A model generated the notes under the pieces. The model was not told the origin of the DNA and ran no database searches. It saw only the letters and a list, made by a program, of their open reading frames with translations. A stretch of DNA of 64,000 nucleotides from Ixodes scapularis (Eukaryota > Arthropoda > Arachnida > Ixodida > Ixodidae): assembly GCF_016920785.2 (NCBI RefSeq), contig NW_024609857.1, forward strand, positions 75,364,119 to 75,428,118, given 5' to 3'. Of this stretch, positions 30,028 to 43,400 are shown piece after piece. How positions within the stretch are numbered: the stretch's first letter is position 1; each line of letters opens with the position of its first letter. A program made the translations under genes and the position numbers.

Positions 30028-33000
30028 GGATTGGATCTCGGTGATGACTGCAAAGGGCAATATTTGGGGGATATTGCGTGGTCACATAAGAAAAGGCTGG
30101 CCACCACGAGACGGCATTTATTCCAATCTGTTCAGACCAGAAAGCAGTGTTCTGCAGGTTCAGATGTATGTAATGCTTTGCTATGATGCACGCCTGGCAA
30201 GCAAATGTCACTGGAAAACTAGAACTTCTAAGGATGCAAGCTGTAGGATCTACTACACTACAAAATAGAAGCATCAGTATGACTGCAAAGGTTTTTATAT
30301 ACTTCATCTCGATCTGCAATGGAATAACAGCCAAATGGTCAGTTAGGAACCGAGCAGCATATAGCTCTGGCGTGCGCATGAGTATGTACGAATCTTTGTG
30401 CGCCATGCACATCTGAGCAATTTGTCACTGGACTTGGCAGCCAATAGCTTTAGCTGTCGTCTATTGCAGGGTGAGACAAAGCAAACTTTCAAAGCATGGT
30501 GCTCATACAAAGCAACAAGTGGAACCACAAACAACCATTGCAATGTCTGCTACACAACAGGGTAGAATTTGTGCAATATAAACTCGAGAAAGGCCACTAT
30601 CGGAAGAAAATAAAGTCTGCCTAGCTGTATGCAGACTGTGCTAAGGAAGACAGCTTAGGTTCATCACAATGGCAGTGTGCATAGCTTGAAGTTGCTACAT
30701 CTGGCTTGCTATGAGAGAAACGTCTCATCTTAATCATGCAGCTTCACACACTGTAGCCTCTTGTGCTGCCCCCTGGTGCTTTTTAACCAGCATAGCACTT
30801 CCAAACTAATGATGGGCTGAACTGAAGAGTCACTGGTTGTTGCAGAGCCAAGTCAAACTATTATGAAACTTATTGAAAACAAAATGCATGCAAACTGGAC
30901 CAGCCCTTTTTTTTTTTTTTTTCCCCTTGAGACCAGTTATTTTTTTTTACTGGCTGAATTGGACTTTGAGGCAAAGCGGACGTACCTCGCAAAACAGCCG
31001 AAGAGGAGATTAATTACAATCTGAAACGATTAATTAAAGAAGAAACTCTAATGAAAGAACCAAACATAAGAGAATGCAACAGGATAAATCTGAGCCATCT
31101 TTTTAAACAGATATCACCATTCTTCCTTGAGACTAAATGCAAAACTGTTTTTGCGATTACGATAAATTTGTTTAAATTCAAGGAAACATTCACCTTGCTC
31201 CCAGGTCTTCAAACAAAAATCAAAATTAGGTGCAAGTGGCATAACCATCTGCCAAATATTTCCGTGCAAAAATTAGGCGAGTATTGGATTTCGGCATTTC
31301 GCCCAACCCAGACTTCAGCCAGTTTGGCCCATCCCCAACCCAAGCCCCGACCAAGGTGACAGCCATCCCCGTGGCCCAAACAACCCCGGTTGGTGTTGCA
31401 AATGTAGTAGTGCATGACTAGGTGCGAGGGGGCAAGCACCCCTCCTAATGTCAGACATCTGTCTGCAAGCCTTGACTGTGAGACTGCAGCTGCTCTCTGA
31501 GTGCCCGGAGTCAAGGAATTGACCCAAGCAGTTGTTTGTTTGGCGAGACGGTTGCAATCGGGCAATGAGAATGTGATTTCAGTTCGTTGTTCCATATTCC
31601 CGCTCCAAAACCCAACGGCCAACAAGGTACACACAGCTTCGGGGTGTCACCAGATTCTTAAAAGACCAAGACACACCCTACGTTTCTGAAAAGATTGGTC
31701 TATACTTCCTACGGCCGAAGCTTGAACGTCTCCCAAAGGACTACTTCCATAAACCCCTGCATGCAACATGGCGCGCGTTGCACCCTGGGAACTAGTTGGC
31801 CAGGGAGAAGAGTGGCGTGGTTTCGGTTTCTTTCGACACTTCGACGAGAGATTATACACACAGCGTGTTTTCTGGTCCCTAAAGCGTCATTCGTGGTCTC
31901 TAAACTAACCTAAAGGGCCAGACCTCGAAGCTTCAGCGCAATCACGAGACGTATAACTTGTCTTAACACATGCTTGTTGCATTTTTGTACTTTCTGAGCC
32001 TTTCTGTTAGCGTTTCGAGGTATGTGGACGAGCCAGTGCTCGGAATCTCGACGCTGCGAAGCTCGGGGATTTTGCTTGTGTACGAATCAACAAGCTGTAG
32101 CAACCAATAAGTATGCATATATCGAGCTCGCGCCTTTACATCCGTGTTGTTGATCAGTAAGTTTTTTTGTTTTTTTTTTCGTGCGTCCATAGACGAAATA
32201 TAACTTTTTGCAATTACTTTTTTTCTTAATACGCCTGAGTATGCGAGGTAAAACTCGGAGGTGCCATTGAAAAGCTCAGATTTAACACTTCTTATCTCTT
32301 ATCTGTACTGAACCGCAGCACTGCACGAAGTGAAGTCCCCACCCGCTTGCATTCCACTAATATTCAACATCATGTATGCTCATAAAGTTGTCCTGCCAAT
32401 CATATAGGCACAATAGCACATACAAACCATTCTAAGAAAGTAAAAGTTAAGCACTTGTGTGAAGATCGAATGTCGCACCGTTCGCCGGAAGTGCGCCGGA
32501 CGGGCATGAACCCCGATGTGGTGCGCCAAACTAACGAAATTATTCAAAGCGCATTTGATGGTTACTAATGGCCATAATGTCTGTCGTGTGTTTGCTTTCT
32601 TCCTGACTTAGTATGACGAGATAATTTCAGACGCACCGTTTGGGCGCAAATCTTGGCCGACCGTAAAAGCTCGCCCAAAACGGCTTAGCCGGGAGTAGGG
32701 GACGCTTGTTAGGGCCTCCTTCGTAGCTAGCCGATCTCAGCGTTTGCGAAAGCTGAATCTTCGATCAGCATGAAATTTGAGTGGGAGATATATGAGGACA
32801 CGAGTAAGACATTATAGTAACTTTTGTGCGGTAGTGAGGTCGAGTTTATTGCGTTTCTTTAAAAGCACAGGCGTCAACGTTGGGCTCAACTTTGGTACTC
32901 CTTTGGTGATGCGGCTTGCTTCTCGCTCAATAAAGTAACAAGAAGCGGACGTTTGGCAAACAAAATATCAAAATATCTGTAAGGCTCAAGGTGACCAAAT

Positions 33001-33630
33001 TCCAGTTGTAGTTCACTGGTACTAGACGAGATTATTGAAAGTGAGCTCAAAGATGCACTCGTGGAGTGAGGTCTTACTACGTTTGCATACGCACGTCTTA
33101 GTAAGTTTGCATACGCACGCACAATATCTGGTGTTTCGGGATCCAAGGAAAGTGCCCCGGTCTTCGTTTTGTAATGCTCGAGAATGAGTGTAGTGTGCAT
33201 TCGTAAGAAGTCAGGTAATTGAAAACGCAAGCAGCGCGTTCGGTCGCGGCGTGATAGCAGGAGATGAAGCTGCCCAGTCTAAACCGAAACTGAGTGGCCA
33301 ACTAGTTCCCAGAGTGCATTGCGTGATATTTCGCCGCGATGGGGCGCGTCGGTTTTGGAAGAAGTCCATTGCGAAGCACGTGAAAGCTAATCTCCGCCAT
33401 TTACAGGAGATGTCGGCAAATGACAGCGGCACCGATATCTTCGAGACTTGGGCTGGTGACCTGTGCCGGGATTCTGGAACCTTAAAACTTGCTTTCACTA
33501 TCTCATTGTGAGCAGCTTTTTTGAGTCCACAAGCTATCTGTGCATTGTCAGTCGTTGGGCTCCTTCTGTGAGCCGAAGTGATTAGTTATGTGTGAGTACT
33601 GTTTATTAAAGGTTTGCACATTTATACTAT

Positions 33631-34269
33631 ACAGGGTGTCTTTTTAGCTGCACCAAATTTTTAAATAAAAGGGGAAAAAGCTATGTGAATGCGGTTTTCA
33701 CTGCATTTTTATATGGCTCGGCGGATATTAGACGGGAATATAACCATTCCTATTATCAGACTAATTAATTAAAATTCGTTACTTTATTTTTTTAAATTCT
33801 GTAGTTAGGATATATGTTTATATTACAACTTTAAAGCTGTCGTAGGCCAAGACGGTTTCATTTTGTAGAATTCGTGTAATGTGCCTGTGCTCCGAGATAC
33901 CTGCCCCTGAATTTTCTACTTAACCCAACCAAACCCGCGAAAGTTGGCACTATGGCTGAACTTCGCTACATTAGCCGGAGAAAGGTGCCAAATTCGTCGA
34001 CGAGTATTGGGAAACACAGGCTGGCTACGCAAATTCTACAAAATGGAACAGTCTTGGCATACAACTACCTCAAAGTTTGTAATATAAAGCTATACTCCAA
34101 TTACAGTAATCGAAAAGTTAATTAACAAATTTTTGTTAATTAGTCTGATAATGGTGACCATTATATTCCATCTAATGTCTGCCGAGCCATATAAACACGC
34201 AGTGAAAATCACATTCATAAAACTTTCCCCCTTTATTTAAAAATTTTATGCAGTTAAAAAAAAGAAAAC
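33631..34269. mobile_element. Large imperfect inverted-repeat element
   Basis: The left half (ACAGGGTGTCTTTTTAGCTG, then AATTTTTAAATAAAAGGGG) is mirrored by the right half ending CCCCCTTTATTTAAAAATT-TTATGCAGTTAAAAA. Pairing extends through the middle (TTTGTAGAATT / AATTCTACAAA). About 640 bp, no coding capacity. Confidence 0.7.
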
Positions 34270-34419
34270 TATTTCCATTTATGCAAAAAAAAAAGTGTTT
34301 CCGTTTTTACAGAACAAACAACTTGGGCTAAATGTCCATGTCAACAATGGCATGCCTCTGCAACAGCAACTGATTAACAGTGTCTTCATATGTAACTGCA
34401 TACCGCTCATTCTGAAACT

Positions 34420-34610
34420 GATTACCGTAATATCCCGAGAGACGACCCATCCCCAACAGATAGCCCATCCTGATTTGTAGCAGGACTTTCTATTTTTCAA
34501 TGGCTCAAGTTGAACTCCCTTGTGAACACCAAATGTTAGCCTACCCCTTATTTTTACCTAATGTGCTCTCAGATTAGGGTGGGCAATTTCTCGGGATATT
34601 CCGGTAGTCA
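34420..34610. mobile_element. Small inverted-repeat MITE
   Basis: ATTACCGTAATATCCCGAGAG...CCCATCC pairs with GGGTGGGCAATTTCTCGGGATATTCCGGTAGT at the far end. A related fragment appears near 35818. Superfamily unknown. Confidence 0.5.
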
Positions 34611-35119
34611 TTTATACTAGATGCTGTATGCCGATCACATCAGTTCCCCTTGAGCTGCATTCCCACAGGACACAGCTGTCAATGCTTATGCAATGTGACG
34701 AGCCTGCTGAAAGCTAGACATATGCATTGTTTCGAGGCAACAATCGCACAAAGGATACATTGACAGGCTCAAGTGCTGCAGCTGAAATAAATAAAAAAAA
34801 CAATCATTATTTGGAACAACTGCGAGAATGGTAACATGTGCTCAACATATTCAGCCAGTACAAGTGGGACATCTGATTTTCAAATGACAAACACCTGTTC
34901 TTTCTTTCATGCTTTCAAACGGGTCACTGACTCTGCTTCCTTTACACTGATTTTGGGCGTTTTTTTTTTTTCAGTGCACGGCATGCAGCTGCATGAAAAC
35001 TGCTATTGTGGTTTTTCTAATATAATGGGCCTTTTCCGGGATCGTCTACGCATAGGCGTAGTCGTAGCTGACAAGTCCGTCCGCCATTTTTGATGGTGTC
35101 TAAGTTTGCAGGTGTCTCA

Positions 35120-35305
35120 GTTTGCACGGCAGATTTTCCCGCTAAATTTAGCGGAAAAAACGACGTCGCATGTATTCGTGTCATGCGACCTCTACACAAA
35201 ATCAGTTTCCCCCGCAAGATTTAGCGGGAAAATTAACGTCACATGACCTCTACACCAATTCAGCTTCCCTGCCAAATTTAGCGGGAAATTTGCATTACGT
35301 GACAC
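35120..35305. repeat. Three-unit array of CCCGCTAAATTTAGCGGG palindromes
   Basis: Units at about 35138, 35213 and 35267; the first has a CCCGCTAAATTTAGCGG near-18-bp palindrome. Between them are GTCGCATG/GTCACATGAC-like motifs and CCTCTACACCAATTCAG, as in the 19345 array. Confidence 0.85.
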
Positions 35306-35678
35306 AGGCTATGTATCGACGCATCTACGAGGTCCAGCTATCGCTAAACGTTTGCAATGCAAGAACGTTTCATGTATCCAACAGAATTGCCTAGCAATTT
35401 GCCTTACATTTTTCTTCATTTCTGCGTCATCATTGCATTTTTGAGAGAAGTCGAAAAGAGTCCGCACCGTGTAGCACACGGGCGTGGCATCACTCCTTTG
35501 AATCGCTTCTTTCCCTACTGCTCACATACCCGTTTAGAGAGCTCTCCTCCCCCAGACCTAGAAAGTGGGCTCGTCCCTCAGCCTCTAGCACGGTGCGAGC
35601 ACAGTGCTTTAAGTACGTGGCTTCAAACAGCTTGCAGTTTGGCTCACTACCTACAGAAACAAGCTTCAATGCTCCTAA

Positions 35679-35757
35679 AGGATGGTTCACGCATTTACAT
35701 TCTCTCGCGAGTGAGTTGCACCTTCTCCTAAGAGAATGCAACTGTGTCAACCGGCCT
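35679..35757. mobile_element. 79-bp Harbinger-like MITE with TAA duplication
   Basis: Termini AGGATGGTTCACGCATTTAC and (complement) AGGCCGGTTGACACAGTTGC, arms continuing to CATTCTCT. TAA at 35676-35678 and 35758-35760. Confidence 0.7.
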
Positions 35758-36899
35758 TAAGCTTTATGAATGGTCGTTAATTAGCCCAAAATTTGCTTAG
35801 AGTGCTTCGCATAATTTACCGGAATATTCCGAGAGATAGCCAACCTAAAATCGTAGCGAATTGGGTGAAAATAAGGAGTAAGCTGACTTTTGGTATGCAA
35901 TTAAAAAAAAAATGGAAAAAATGCTAGTTATAGATTTTGTGACCCGCAAAACTTGTGATTGTAGGGAGGGCGACGAACATAAGACGACTTTTCTTCCCAG
36001 TCAGCAATGTTCACTCACCTGCCGCCGTGGTCAAGTAACGCCATTTCTGCCAAGGTCGCCATTGGCCTCGGTACTACTAAAAATAAACTATCTTTCAAAG
36101 TTTTTTAAAAAAAAGATAGCAAACCATGCCAAAAATAGGGGGTCGTTTCTCGGGGGTCTTAGGGATATTGCGGTACGTATATTCTGGAATTCTTTTGGGG
36201 CAAGTCGGAACATCTCAAACGGTCAGATAAACGACTTGCACAAGCATCAAGAGGCCGGATGAATGCAGCACTCTTGCCAACCAGCTCGTTTCCATCATGA
36301 ATTCTGGTACCAACGGGGCATCCTGTTGGTACCCACCGTCGAAATGCAAAAGTGTGTTCTGATAAAGCAAGTATGTCCATGAAAGGTAGACTTTCAGCGC
36401 TTTAGTAAGAAATTACGTCCGACACACCCGGGCGGCCAAGACAGGTAGGCAACGACCGGAGCGGAATGTGGCAAATCGTGAGCTCCGACAATGCTGGTCT
36501 CGAGAAAACGAACAACAGGTAAACAAAAAAGCGGAGAAAGAAAGCAGATGACAGGGGTTCAAAACGTTTGTTTTGCCGCAACAAGCTGAAGTTGTTTGAG
36601 TGCTTCTCAACTTTTATTTTATACAATGCACGATGTGGTGTTTTTGTAAAAAATAAAGCTAGAATAAACAGGATACAGATCTTGGGTTTGGAGCAATGGT
36701 TTGCTGCATCTTGGTGCATACTAAAGGGCAACACCGGTCAATATTCTAGAATTTGAGGTTACGACTGTTTTTAGCTCAGTCAGTCAGTGTCCCTGAACTG
36801 CAAGGTGTTTTTTTTTTTTTAATCTCGATATTGTGCACAGCTTTATAAATATCAAAGGTCAAAGTTTCGTTTCAGGCATCTACAGCATAACTGAAACTA

Positions 36900-37069
36900 C
36901 AGTCGACTCTAATTCAAACTCTCTTAATTTAAACTTGCGGATAATTCAAACTAACATGCAGGTTCCATCCTATGCATCTCTATGGGAGAAAACTCCCGAT
37001 AAATCAAACATTGCTTTATTGAAACAAACTTTCAACCCCCCTTGAGTTTAAATTAATGAGATTCGACTG
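36900..37069. mobile_element. pogo/Tigger-like MITE, TA duplication
   Basis: Begins CAGTCGACTCTAATTCAAAC and ends ATGAGATTCGACTG; flanked by TA on both sides. Interior is a series of AATTCAAA/TTTAAATTA-like motifs typical of pogo-type MITEs. A single right-end fragment of the same family may lie at 29300-29325. Confidence 0.7.
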
Positions 37070-37497
37070 TATCTGCAAGAGAGCGATGGCAACACTGATA
37101 TCAGCGGTACGGCCGCAACTTGACATATTGATGGTGTTGCGGTACGTGTCACCCAGGGTTGCTCCACTAAAAGCCAACTCGCTTGCCATCTGCTAAAAAG
37201 CAGCTGGTCTCATCTTTAAAATCAGTTTTAGTGGAGTACGCAGCTTCACTTTGACATAATATTTCGGCTGTGATAATATTTTGTGCCGCTAAAGCGATAC
37301 CAGTCATCTGTTTTGGTTTCTTTTTCAACCGGAGTTGCTCTCTAAAGAGTCGCCAGCAATTCGGCCTTACTGGGACCATCAATGTAGCGATGTTACCATT
37401 CATGCCTCGCCATTCCGAAGCAGATGAAATGCAAACTCTGTGGGCCAAAAGATGTGCTTCCACTACTAGAGGCAAATGGCAGGGTTGGGTGACTTAC

Positions 37498-40400
37498 ATT
37501 CTCTATGAGTTTTGTCAGGTTGTCCTTTGCCAGCTGACGACCTTCCTCGGACTCAGGGCTGCGCAACAAGCACGGGCCAGTAAAGTAGAGCTCAAATAAC
37601 TGCTCCTCCCCGTTCATTCCACAAAGCGGCTGGAAAAAGAAGCTACAGAAAAGAGAAATGCAAACAAAAACACCCGCTCGGCAATGTCTCAAGGGGAGCT
37701 GCAATGGTCAACAAAAATTACAGTAAGAGCAGTGTGCAATTCAAATACAACCCTAGCACCCTCAACCCAATAGAAAATTGGCATTGCACTGGGTTTCATT
37801 TAGAAACCCAGTGCAAATCATTAGAGTTTTTATTACATCCAAAAACTGCTTGCTTGTATTTGTTTCTTTATATGCATTATTTACATAATTTATATGCGAA
37901 AAACCTTTTGGGCCCATCCTACATGCTGCTGTATAGCCATACAGCAAGTAAAAAGTGAGTATTCCCCCACCTCTCAATATGTAACAATTATTTATAATGC
38001 TGTTCCATGTAATGGAACAACATTATAGTTAACTGTTTCAGAGCGTATGGCTATATGCTTTCAAACAGAACACGAAAGAAACAACAAAATCCAAAATGTA
38101 TGCGTGCACGTGCACCAAAGCACGCACGCACACAGATACAGACCGGCAGCGAGAGAAAGAACACAACAATTTCCTCACTGTCACACTCACAAGTAGGCAG
38201 TGTTAAAGAAAGAGAAAATACACAATGGACCTTTTTACAGTAACGAGCCCTGGTCTGTGGAGTTGTCTTCGAACTCCAAGTGAAGGGCAGCCCAACTTGC
38301 CTTCGCCAGTCAGAATACATTGGCATCATGCTGTCTTACTGATTTTTGTTGCCTTTTATGACCTAGACTAGCAGACTGACTGAGTAGACTGACAAGATTG
38401 ATCAAAAAAGACAACATACGTGCAAAGATAGGTGCTTGTTATGTGGGTCGACAGGAACTTTGCCCCATAAAAATGTGACAGCGGGAAGCGAGGCCAGGAA
38501 CTGGGTTTACGCATGCACACAAGCTTACTGGAAAAAGGTTTGTTTGGACTGCATGTCGTCACAAATGACAGGTGATGAGAAAGCAACAACATGGAAGGCT
38601 AAAGGCCCGTTCACACTCTTGCGACCGAGTACGACTGAGAGAGACGAGATCTCTTACAACTTCTTAAATGTTTCTAGAATGAGGGAACACACTGAAATTG
38701 TGGCGCCATCTATGCGGTGACCCTATGTAGTGTTTGTATTCCGATAGCAATCAGCTATGTCATCGCCACGTGTCTAAGCTAGGGCGCCGCCCCCCTTCCC
38801 TCTCGTCCTCTTTGCTGATATAAGCACAGCACGGCTTTTGGACACGGAGAGTGTTTTAGGACCAGCGGTATGCGCGGTCTTACGGCTGGCTGTCAATAAA
38901 ACCAAGTTGTTGTTACTACTCGGCTGGTGTCCCACTTCCAAGACACAACTTCTTGGCGACGAGGATGGGATGACGCAGACTGATGAGCACTTCGACGGGG
39001 ACCGTTAAGACGGAGAATCAACCAGGCGTCCAAGAAGGACCACACTCGGAAGCATCCAGGATGGCCACGATTGGGCAAGTAGAACCTTTCGATGAATCTC
39101 AGTCAGATTGGGAAACATACGAAGAAAGGATTAATGCATTCCTACGAGTAAATAAGATCTCGGACGCCAACAAAGTAGATGCCTTCCTGAGTATTGTGGG
39201 TCCGAAGACATACAAGTTATTGAAAAGTTTGACCGCCCCGAGCACGCCGGCTAGTCAGCCGTTGTCGGATCTGCAGAGAGCATTACGAGAGCATCTTTCG
39301 CCCAGACCATCAGTTATCGCGGAAAGAGCAAAGTTTCACCGAAAAACACAACAAGAAACGGAGAGTATTGCGGAGTTCGTGGCGGGCCTTAAGCAATCGG
39401 CAGAAACATGCAACTTCGGAGCGAACCTCGAAGAAACTCTGAGAGACAGATTTGTATGTGGGCTGGCCAGGACTGACATTCAAAAGAGGCTTTTTGTTGA
39501 GGACGTGTCTCTGACTTTCAAAAAGGCGGTAGAGATCGCATTATCAGTAGAGGCAGCTACTAAGAACGTAACAGAGTGCCGGCCTAGCAGGGCAGTCAAG
39601 GAGGATTTCCAGAAGTTTTCTGCGGAAGGAGGCCGGGCACGGGACGGTTCACCGTGCACGCGATGCGGCTTGCGTCATCGTAACCGTGCTTGCCGATTCC
39701 GAACAGCAACCTGTTTTAGATGCCACCAAGTTGGGCATATTCAGAAAGTGTGCCACTCACAACCGACGTCTAGTTTCCAACCTTCGAGAGCGCAAGGTCA
39801 AGACACACAGCGAAAAGACGCCCGGAGACAAAACTTCGCCGTGTTCGAGACCGAGGAGGACGTCGAGCCACTGCTTCAGGCAACGCTCGAGAAACCCCGT
39901 CATGGACCCATATGCTTTACGATGTGTGTTCAGGGAGTGCCGCTTAAAATGGAACTGGACACGGGATCAGCAGTGTCTGTGATGTCGCATCAAGTTTTTC
40001 GGTCGTGTTTTCCGCAGATAAAGTTACGGCCGGCTACGGTGTTGCTGCGTACGTACACAGGAGAGTGCGTGCGCCCGAAGGGTGTGGCGACGGTAACCGT
40101 GGAGCACCAGCACCAGCCTTACCAGCTGCCTCTGCACGTTCTCTGCTAGGAGGGCCCTGCTCTCATAGGAAGAGACTGGATTCATCGGCTCCGGCTCAAC
40201 TGGAGTAACCTTAACCACGTGGATGCAGAAGACAACCAGGCCTTGAGACAAGTCTTGGACCGGCATCCCCAAGTGTTCAACGACGAACTCGGCGAGATTA
40301 GAGGTGAGCAAGCTCAGCTCTCTCTCAAGCCGGAAGTGCAGCCGAAGTTCTGTAAAGCTAGAAGCATTCCGTTCGCGCTGAAAGAAGCAGTGGAGAAAGA

Positions 40401-43400
40401 ACTGGAAAAGCTGGTTGGTCTTGGAGTAATTGAACCAATTTCGAACAGTCGTTTTGCCTCCCCAATTGTACCAGTGGTAAAGAAAGATGGCAGCGTACGC
40501 ATATGTGGGGATTATAAAGCATCGTTGAACCCGTGCTTGAACATTGACAACTATCCCTTACCCAAGATTGAAGAAATCTTTGCCACTCTCGCGGGAGGAC
40601 AAGTGTTCTCCAAGATCGACCTGAGTAGAGCATACCAGCAAGTGGTAATGGACAAGGTTTCCCGCGAGTACCTCACACTCAATACGCACAAGGGACTGTT
40701 CGCAGTAAATCGCCTAGCATTCGGAGTTGCGTCTGCGCCCGCGATTTTTCAAAAGATTATGGACAACCTGTTGAAGGGACTGAAGGGGGTAATATGTTAT
40801 CTGGATGACATTCTGATAATGGGGGACAGGACGGAACAACACCTTCAAAACCTAGATGCGCTACTAACCCGGTTGCACGAAAGGGGAGTGCGGATTAAGG
40901 CAGAGAAGTGTGAATTTTTGAAACCGGAATTGCAGTTTCTGGGTCACGTTATCAGTAAACATGGAATATCAGCAACGCCGGAGAAGGTAAAGGCCGTGCT
41001 AGAAGCCCCCGTTCCAATCGATAAAAAGCAGCTGAGAACGTTTACGGGCATGGTAACATACTACGGAAAGTTTCTGCCGGAGTTATCGACGGTAATATTC
41101 TCGCTGAATCAGCTGCTTTGCAAAAATGCGCCGTGGGTCTGGAGTGAACAGTGTGATCTGGCGTTTAAGAAAGTGAAAAGATTGCTTGTAAAAGCGCCGG
41201 TGTTGGCACATTATGATCCGGAAGCCCAGCTTGAGGTAATGTGTGATGCTTCATCATACGGGTTGGGCGCTGTTCTAGCGAAAGTGGAAAAAGATGGGTC
41301 CAGACGGCCGATCGTGTTTGCATCGCGCACGTTATCACCGAGTGAGCGGAACTACAGTCAGCTAGAGCGAGAAGCGCTAGCCTTAGTTTTCGGAATTACG
41401 AAGTTCCATTACTACATTTATGGCAGACAGTTCGGCTTGGTAACTGATCACAAGCCTCTACAGACGATTTTCGGCCCGAAGACCGGGATACCAAGCATTG
41501 CCGCAGCCAGTTTGCAGAGGTGGGCCATTAAGCTGTCGGCCTATCGTTACGACCTGATCTACCGTTCGGGCGCAAGCAACGTAGAAGCAGACTGCTTGTC
41601 GCGTCTACCACTTCCCCGGAGCGGCGAAAAGGAAGACGACGACGAAGTAACCGCCTGTTACGCACTTCGGTGGGAAACTTTCCCTATAACAAACTCCGAC
41701 GTCGCGAGGGAAACTTCACGAGACCCGACCCTACGTCAGGTACTTCACGCGGTTACAGGACAATGGCCCGAGCGCGTTACGGATGAAGGGATGAGGCCGT
41801 TCGTTTCGAAAAATCTGGAGCTGTCGGTGGACCGAGGATGTTTGTTGTGGGGAATGCGCATTGTGGTTCCCCCATCTTTACAGAAGACAATCCTGGACGA
41901 GCTGCACGAAGGACATCCCGGCGTGGTGCGGATGAAGGAAGTGGCCCGCAGCTACGTGTGGTGGCCAGGAATTGACGCCGACCTGGAGAACACCGTGCAA
42001 ACGTGTGCGGCCTGCCAGCAGCAACGGGCGCTGCCTACCCAAGCTCCCCTTCATCCGTGGGCTTGGCCTACAAGGCCATGGGCCCGGCTCCACCTGGACT
42101 TTGCTGGCCCGTTTCTTCAACGCAATTTTTTGGTGGCGGTAGACGCCCATTCAAAGTGGCCCGAGGTGTTCCTGATGCCCTCGACCTCGGCAGAAGCCAC
42201 CATTGGTAAGCTGCGTGACCTCTTCAGCCGTTTTGGATTGCCAGAGGTAGTCGTGTCAGATAACGGGCCGCAGTTCTGCAGTAAAGAATTTCAGTCATTC
42301 CTCAAAATGAACGGGGTAAAACGTGTGCGATCCGCTCCTTATCACCCATCAAGCAACGGGTTGGCTGAGAGATTCGTCAGAACAGTGAAAGAAGCCCTTC
42401 GCAAGGACGTCAAAGGCCGATCAATTGAAGAGAGACTGGCCAGTTTTCTTCTAGCTTACCGGAATACGCCACATGCAACTACCCAGCACTCTCCGGCTTC
42501 ACTTTTGATGGGGCGACCCCTTAGAACCCGTCTGGATTTACTGAAGCCCAGTGCTCGTTCAGTGGTAGAACAAAAACAGTTCCAACAGACACGCGGTCGA
42601 AAAGAACTTCGGAGATTCTTCGCCATTGGTGACAGAGTGTTTGTGAAAAACTCTAGAGAAGGTCCAAGGTGGCTGGAGGCGATGGTGACATCACGCACGG
42701 GACCAGTCTCTTACGTGTTACAGGTGACTACACCACGTGGGGTCATGGAATGGAAGAGGCATCAAGACCACATACGTCCAAGGGAGGCGGACCGAGAGAC
42801 AACGTCTGCCAACCACAATCACTGCGACCGTAGTGAGGCTCCCTGGCAACCGTCGGAATCGGCGACCGGTACTGAACCGTGCGCCGGGCAACTCCATGAT
42901 CAAGCACCGGCCATAGCTGCTGACGACACAAGAGAGTTTTCCACAAGAGGCGACCCAGAACCACCCGGTTCTGAGGACCCAGATCACGACGCAGGGCCTT
43001 CGCCAGGTGACAGGAGCAGCGGAACCTCCACGCGATCTCGGTACCCAACAAGGGAAAGACGTCCCCCAGATCGGTACACACCAACGCAGTGACTGTGCCT
43101 ACGCACCTTGTGGTTTTGTGTCCTGGACTGTTAACTTTTCCAATTATCTCTGTTTAAAAGCAAAACCGTTCTAGTTCTAAGTGTTAACTTGTGTATTTAA
43201 AGCATCATCTAGGGAAGGGGGAATGTAGTGTTTGTATTCCGATAGCAATCAGCTATGTCATCGCCACGTGTCTAAGCTAGGGCGCCGCCCCCCTTCCCTC
43301 TCGTCCTCTTTGCTGATATAAGCACAGCACGGCTTTTGGACACGGAGAGTGTTTTAGGACCAGCGGTATGCGCGGTCTTACGGCTGGCTGTCAATAAAAC

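Larger units (their letters stand above)
29991..37497. other. Repeat-rich stretch, possible 3' part of CCDC28
   Basis: If CCDC28 continues leftward, its last exon and 3'UTR lie here; none was identified with confidence. A minus-strand acceptor with a long pyrimidine tract at 34782 opens a 31-codon frame starting LQHLS, which only weakly resembles the expected LE(D/E)LS. Also here: a TTTATT at 30022 (AATAAA on the minus strand), a long inverted repeat (33631-34269), an inverted-repeat MITE (34420-34610), the 35120 palindrome array, and two small MITEs (35679, 36900). A ~25-bp motif CTGGGAACTAGTTGGCCA occurs at 31785 and, inverted, at 33295. Confidence 0.4.

Noticed and set aside
32886..33230. 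114-codon minus frame with a plausible composition
   Set aside because: No recognisable domain and no neighbouring exon; left unannotated apart from the inverted-motif note.
34686..34781. Candidate last exon of CCDC28 (LQHLS start after a strong pyrimidine tract)
   Set aside because: Lacks the conserved SIQKLHL-like core, so similarity may be chance; kept only as a note.
36000..37500. CRISPR-like or regularly spaced short repeats
   Set aside because: No regular spacer pattern anywhere in the window; the spaced repeats present are palindromic transposon/VNTR units in a eukaryotic genome.
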